9,874 bases of DNA from Legionellales bacterium (GTDB taxonomy: Bacteria > Pseudomonadota > Gammaproteobacteria > Berkiellales > Berkiellaceae), in the NCBI GenBank assembly GCA_023266435.1, contig JAHFQF010000079.1, positions 1 to 9,874 of the forward strand. The letters are read 5' to 3'. The notes under the pieces were generated by a model, which was not told where the DNA came from, searched no databases, and saw nothing but the letters and a program-made list of their open reading frames with translations. Position numbers and translations under genes: made by a program. This document shows, one piece after another, positions 6,464 through 9,874 of the stretch (positions are counted from its first letter, which is position 1; every line of letters starts with the position of its first letter).

Positions 6464-7669
6464 TTATGAAAATCTTGAAAACTCAAGAATATCCATGACG
6501 CTGGTGCGTATTGTATCAAAAGCAGCAAGCTGAGATTGATTAAATTCATTCGCTTCTTGTATGTTACTACCGGGCAATAATAGATATAGCGTATCCCAAT
6601 GAAAGGTAATGATTTGCTCGGGCGTCAATTGCTGTTTAAGCTGTTCGGCAATGCTTAAAAGCAAATGTATTTTTTCTGCTGGTGTCGGTGTCACAGTTAA
6701 TGCCAGTGTCAGCGTAATAATCGCACTTTGTAACTTAGAGGATTTTGCGAGACTTAAATAGGACTCATAAAATTGATTAAATTCAGAATTTGAATGAATC
6801 AAATTGCTTGAGTTTTCTTTTTTATTAAATAAGTATTGGATACCTTGGCTGCTCAAGTGATAATGGTATAAATTAACCAGGTGTGACTCGGTAGGAACAA
6901 ACTGTGCTTGGCAGTTTAAGCAATCCGCCTGGATGGCTGTGTCTGAATGCGTCAGCTCACACGATTGACAGTAATACCCTGCCCCAGGCTTATCATGGTC
7001 CACCCCCAGATGCTTTAACTCCTCGCGACACTTGGGGCATTGCAAGGTGTTAGCACCGGTGCGAATGAACTGCTGCTCTACTGCTTGATAGGCACAATCA
7101 AAATGATGAATTAATGGCTGCTCTATCACGAGATCAGAATGACAGGCCAGACACCCTTCCCTGATTAGTAATTTAATACTTTGACATTGGTGGCATTGAT
7201 ACGCTCTATTGGCTAATGTCTTTGTCAGCAAGCCAATCTGCTCCATGCTGGACAATAAAAGCGGCAACTCTTGATACGTTGAATCCAAGCTATAGCGATA
7301 CCCTGCTGCATGCTGCCCATCTAGCATTAAATAGAACGATTGTGTTTCTTCTAACCATAGATAAGCTAGCAAAGCGAGCCAGGTATCGTGCCCCAGCATT
7401 TCGATGGTCTGGCTGGGCAGCTGGCGCATCTTTTCTATTTTTTGAAACGCTGTCTTTAAAGTAGTGTCATCATCTGCTTTCATCGTGACAATAGGAATGT
7501 GTGGATAGTGGCGCTGAAACTCCCCTATCCAATCGGTTGTTTTATGCGGATTGATTAAAATAACATCACTGAGCTCCGGTCTCATTTGTTTTTGCCAGCG
7601 CTGTGGCGGTGCACTGATAGTCTCTTCTGAAAAGTAGTTTACTGTGCTGTGTTCGAATTCCGTTTTCAT
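6464..7669 (-). CDS. Zinc-ribbon TackOD1-like protein with degenerate GGDEF-like C-terminus
   Basis: A 401-residue cytosolic protein. Residues about 33-63 (SDVILINPHKTTDWIGEF onward) look like a remnant receiver-type alpha/beta fold. The centre (about 156-275) carries five CXXC pairs: C159/C162, C173/C176, C211/C214, C234/C237 and C250/C253, plus HH 188-189 and C192. The wording RTGANTLQCPKCREELKHLG and the VDHDKPGAGYYCQSCE that follows matches my recollection of the TackOD1 domain (Thaumarchaeal output domain 1), which in bacteria is found with GGDEF domains. The tail (about 312-385) fits a GGDEF-like layout, with FHWDTLYLLLPGSNIQEAN (356-374) where an active enzyme would have the GGDEF loop; the catalytic motif is absent, so no cyclase activity is expected. 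The ATG overlaps the oligopeptidase stop (ATGA), with AAGGAAAGAG as ribosome binding site. Zinc binding is inferred from the cysteines; the domain name rests on memory. Confidence 0.72.
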   Translation of the reverse strand: MKTEFEHSTVNYFSEETISAPPQRWQKQMRPELSDVILINPHKTTDWIGEFQRHYPHIPIVTMKADDDTTLKTAFQKIEKMRQLPSQTIEMLGHDTWLALLAYLWLEETQSFYLMLDGQHAAGYRYSLDSTYQELPLLLSSMEQIGLLTKTLANRAYQCHQCQSIKLLIREGCLACHSDLVIEQPLIHHFDCAYQAVEQQFIRTGANTLQCPKCREELKHLGVDHDKPGAGYYCQSCELTHSDTAIQADCLNCQAQFVPTESHLVNLYHYHLSSQGIQYLFNKKENSSNLIHSNSEFNQFYESYLSLAKSSKLQSAIITLTLALTVTPTPAEKIHLLLSIAEQLKQQLTPEQIITFHWDTLYLLLPGSNIQEANEFNQSQLAAFDTIRTSVMDILEFSRFS

Positions 7670-9744
7670 GAAGAACTCTTTCCTTGTAGTTGATCTGCGG
7701 GCACGAGATCTTGTATTCCTAATAAAAAGGCATACTCATCTGCTATTTCTTTTAAGTACTCAAAGCGTCCTGAGGCACCCGCATGCCCCGCCTTGGTGTT
7801 GGTCTTTAACAAAGTAATGGTGTCGTTAGTCTTATAGCGTCTTAGTTTTGCCACCCATTTGGCTGGCTCCCAATATTGGACTTGGGAGTCATGCAGCCCT
7901 GTGGTGACTAGCAAGTGCGGATAAGCCTTTTTCTGTACGTTGTCATAAGGTGAGTACCCTAATATATATTGATAGTAAGTTTTGTCTTCGGGGTTACCCC
8001 ACTCATCAAACTCCCCTGTTGTCAGAGGGATGTCCTTGTCTAACATAGTGGTGACGACGTCTACAAAAGGCACTGCGGCAATTACGGCTGAAAATAATTC
8101 AGGCCGCTTATTCATGACTGCCCCCATGAGTAAACCGCCAGCGCTGCCTCCCATGGCCATGAGTTTTTCTGGGCGCGTGTATTTTTTATTAATGAGATAT
8201 TCAGCGCAAGCGATGAAGTCATTAAAGCTATTTTCTTTCTTTAGCAACCGGCCTTCTTCATACCAAGGACGCCCTAACTCTTCCCCGCCACGCACATGCG
8301 CAATAGCAAAGGTCACTCCCCTATTGAGTAAACTTAAGCGTTCAGAAGAAAACCGAGCTTCTAAGCTAATCCCATACGCTCCGTAGCCATATAATAACAA
8401 AGGCTGTGTTGGCGCTGGTGGGAAGTCTTTATGATAGACCAACGAGATAGGGATCAGCTGACCGTCTTTGGCGGGAGCCCAATGCCGCTCCACTTGGTAT
8501 TTATCTGCATCAAACTCGCCTAACACGGGCTGGACTTTGAGTATTGTTTTGGTCCGCTCTATTAAATCATATGACACAGTTAGATTAGGTTGAGCCATTG
8601 AGTTGTATTGATAGCGCAAGGTGGGTTGCTTAGGATCAACATTGACATCTAGCCAAGCGGCATAGCTTTCATCTGGCATGTCGATGGTGTAGCTCACTTG
8701 ATGGGGTTGTTGATAGTCTAAGACCACAAACTGTGTGAGTCCTTTGGTACGTTGCTGCAATACGAATAAATTATCATAGAGCACTAGGTCTTCTAATAAA
8801 GACTCTGAGCTCGTCTTGACTAGCTCTTTCCAATACTTAGGCTCAGGGGTGCTTTCTGGGGTGACCATTAGGCGGAAATTAGGCGCTTGATCGTTACTGA
8901 GCACATAAAACTGATGGTTCAAGTGATCAAGTGAGTATTCATGCCCTCTTTGGCGTTCTAAGAAGGTTTTAGGCTGCTCCTCAGGCCTATCAGCGGGGAT
9001 GAGCTTGTATTCACTGGAGACAGTTTGATGCGCACTGATGAGGATATAATCCCTAGATTGAGTTTTTCCGAGATCTAACGAGAAGGTATCGTCTGTTTCT
9101 TCATAGATCAGGGTGTCTTCTTGTTGCCGAGATCCGAGGGTATGTCTCCAGACTTTATCGGGTCTGAGGGTGTCTGGATCTTGCGTGGTATAAAATAAGG
9201 TTTGGTCGTTATTGGCCCAGACAAAGTCCCCGGTGGTATTAGCGAGCGTTTCGTGGACTTTCTTGGTGATGGCATCCTCTATGATAATGGTATAAACCCT
9301 GCCGCCTTGTGTATCATAAGAGTATGCTAGCTTTTGTTCATTTTCACTGAAATCAATATTACCGATATTAAAATACTCATGTCCTTTAGCCAATACATTG
9401 GCGTCCAGATAGACTTGCTCAGGGTTTTTCAGGTCTTGGTATTTACGACAATAAAACGGGTATTCGAGTGTGGCTTCATAGCGTTTATAGTAATAATAAT
9501 TTCTTTCTTTAAACGGTGGCGAGCTATCATCCTCTTTGATCCGAGCTTTCATCTCTTGATAGAGGTTTTGCCTGACTTTGCTTAGAGGCTGCATGATTTG
9601 ATCAAAGTATTCATTTTCTTGGTTGATGTATTCGATCACAGCCGGATTATCACGCTCTCTTAACCAATAAAAAGGATCGTTACGTTTATCGCCATGCATG
9701 AGCATCACATGCTCCATCATGGCTGCAAGGGGTGCCTCAATCAT
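7666..9744 (-). CDS. ptrB: Oligopeptidase B (prolyl oligopeptidase family S9A)
   Basis: A 692-residue serine peptidase, close to E. coli PtrB (686). Oligopeptidase B cleaves short peptides after Arg and Lys in the cytosol. The N-terminal half (about 70-410) is the beta-propeller that limits substrate size; the C-terminal half is the alpha/beta-hydrolase domain. The triad is complete: S534 in GGSAGG (532-537), D619 in TGLHDSQV (615-622) and H654 in KAGHAGASGRFE (651-662). E578 and D580 in TTGEFDEWGNP (575-585) match the acidic pair that gives specificity for basic residues. There is no signal peptide. The start is supported by AAGGA eight bases before the ATG. It overlaps the end of the upstream gene by 8 bp and the start of the TackOD1-like gene by 4 bp, so the three are probably translated in a coupled way. 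Confidence 0.95.
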   Translation of the reverse strand: MIEAPLAAMMEHVMLMHGDKRNDPFYWLRERDNPAVIEYINQENEYFDQIMQPLSKVRQNLYQEMKARIKEDDSSPPFKERNYYYYKRYEATLEYPFYCRKYQDLKNPEQVYLDANVLAKGHEYFNIGNIDFSENEQKLAYSYDTQGGRVYTIIIEDAITKKVHETLANTTGDFVWANNDQTLFYTTQDPDTLRPDKVWRHTLGSRQQEDTLIYEETDDTFSLDLGKTQSRDYILISAHQTVSSEYKLIPADRPEEQPKTFLERQRGHEYSLDHLNHQFYVLSNDQAPNFRLMVTPESTPEPKYWKELVKTSSESLLEDLVLYDNLFVLQQRTKGLTQFVVLDYQQPHQVSYTIDMPDESYAAWLDVNVDPKQPTLRYQYNSMAQPNLTVSYDLIERTKTILKVQPVLGEFDADKYQVERHWAPAKDGQLIPISLVYHKDFPPAPTQPLLLYGYGAYGISLEARFSSERLSLLNRGVTFAIAHVRGGEELGRPWYEEGRLLKKENSFNDFIACAEYLINKKYTRPEKLMAMGGSAGGLLMGAVMNKRPELFSAVIAAVPFVDVVTTMLDKDIPLTTGEFDEWGNPEDKTYYQYILGYSPYDNVQKKAYPHLLVTTGLHDSQVQYWEPAKWVAKLRRYKTNDTITLLKTNTKAGHAGASGRFEYLKEIADEYAFLLGIQDLVPADQLQGKSSS

Positions 9745-9874
9745 GAATGGTATCCTTTTTCAAAAAAGAGCCAATGATAGCCTGAGTAGTATCGCTTTGC
9801 AGCAGACGCCCAAACTCTCTGGCCTCGTGGTTAATCAACTCTGTCACGGCTTGTTGATCGGTTCTTTTTAAAAG
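9737..9874 (-). CDS. Probable enoyl-CoA hydratase/isomerase, C-terminal end (partial)
   Basis: An open frame enters from the right edge and ends at a TGA at 9739-9737, giving 45 residues. It includes ELINHEAREFGRLLQSD and QAIIGSFLKKD. This pattern (an acidic helix with E..xF..LL.S, then a helix ending in xFLxK) is typical of the C-terminal end of crotonase-family proteins, which hydrate or isomerise acyl-CoA thioesters in fatty acid breakdown. No active-site residue lies in this part, so the call rests on C-terminal pattern only. The stop overlaps the oligopeptidase B start by 8 bp (ATGATTGA), making this the first visible gene of the minus-strand operon. Confidence 0.62.
   Translation of the reverse strand, partial: LLKRTDQQAVTELINHEAREFGRLLQSDTTQAIIGSFLKKDTIHD

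Noticed and set aside
7982..8386. Open frame of 134 codons on the plus strand inside oligopeptidase B
   Set aside because: It is antisense to the catalytic domain of a clearly real gene; the proline- and serine-rich product looks like a shadow.

Overview
The window looks like an ordinary chromosomal stretch of a low-to-moderate GC gammaproteobacterium. The basis is a close YihG-type acyltransferase, a proteobacterial oligopeptidase B with a complete catalytic triad, a Bcr/CflA efflux pump and an AMMECR1/MEMO gene pair. I see no transposase, integrase, CRISPR array, tRNA or rRNA, and I cannot name the genus from sequence alone.

Layout, plus strand, left part: about 180 bases of unassigned leader; the AmmeMemoRadiSam pair amrB-amrA with overlapping ends; a small four-helix membrane protein of unknown function; a YihG-like membrane acyltransferase that probably starts at a TTG or GTG codon; then a short lipoprotein preceded by a perfect 12-bp inverted repeat lying over a likely promoter. 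A GC-rich hairpin follows the lipoprotein and probably terminates it.

Layout, minus strand, right part, read right to left: the C-terminal end of a probable enoyl-CoA hydratase, oligopeptidase B, and a zinc-ribbon TackOD1-like protein with a degenerate GGDEF-like tail. These three are packed with 8-bp and 4-bp overlaps and look like one translationally coupled operon. After a 61-bp gap containing a hairpin come a Bcr/CflA-type MFS exporter and, 174 bp further on, an FAD-dependent monooxygenase with its own imperfect palindrome upstream. The plus and minus blocks converge at about 3720-3890, where each side has a terminator-like hairpin.

Functional reading: exporter plus flavin monooxygenase suggests a small xenobiotic or antibiotic handling pair (inference). 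The most unusual gene is the TackOD1-like protein, a predicted zinc-binding signalling protein with no visible catalytic GGDEF motif, coupled to a peptidase. The most unusual non-coding element is the inverted repeat before the lipoprotein, which could act as a DNA operator or as an RNA hairpin hiding the ribosome binding site.
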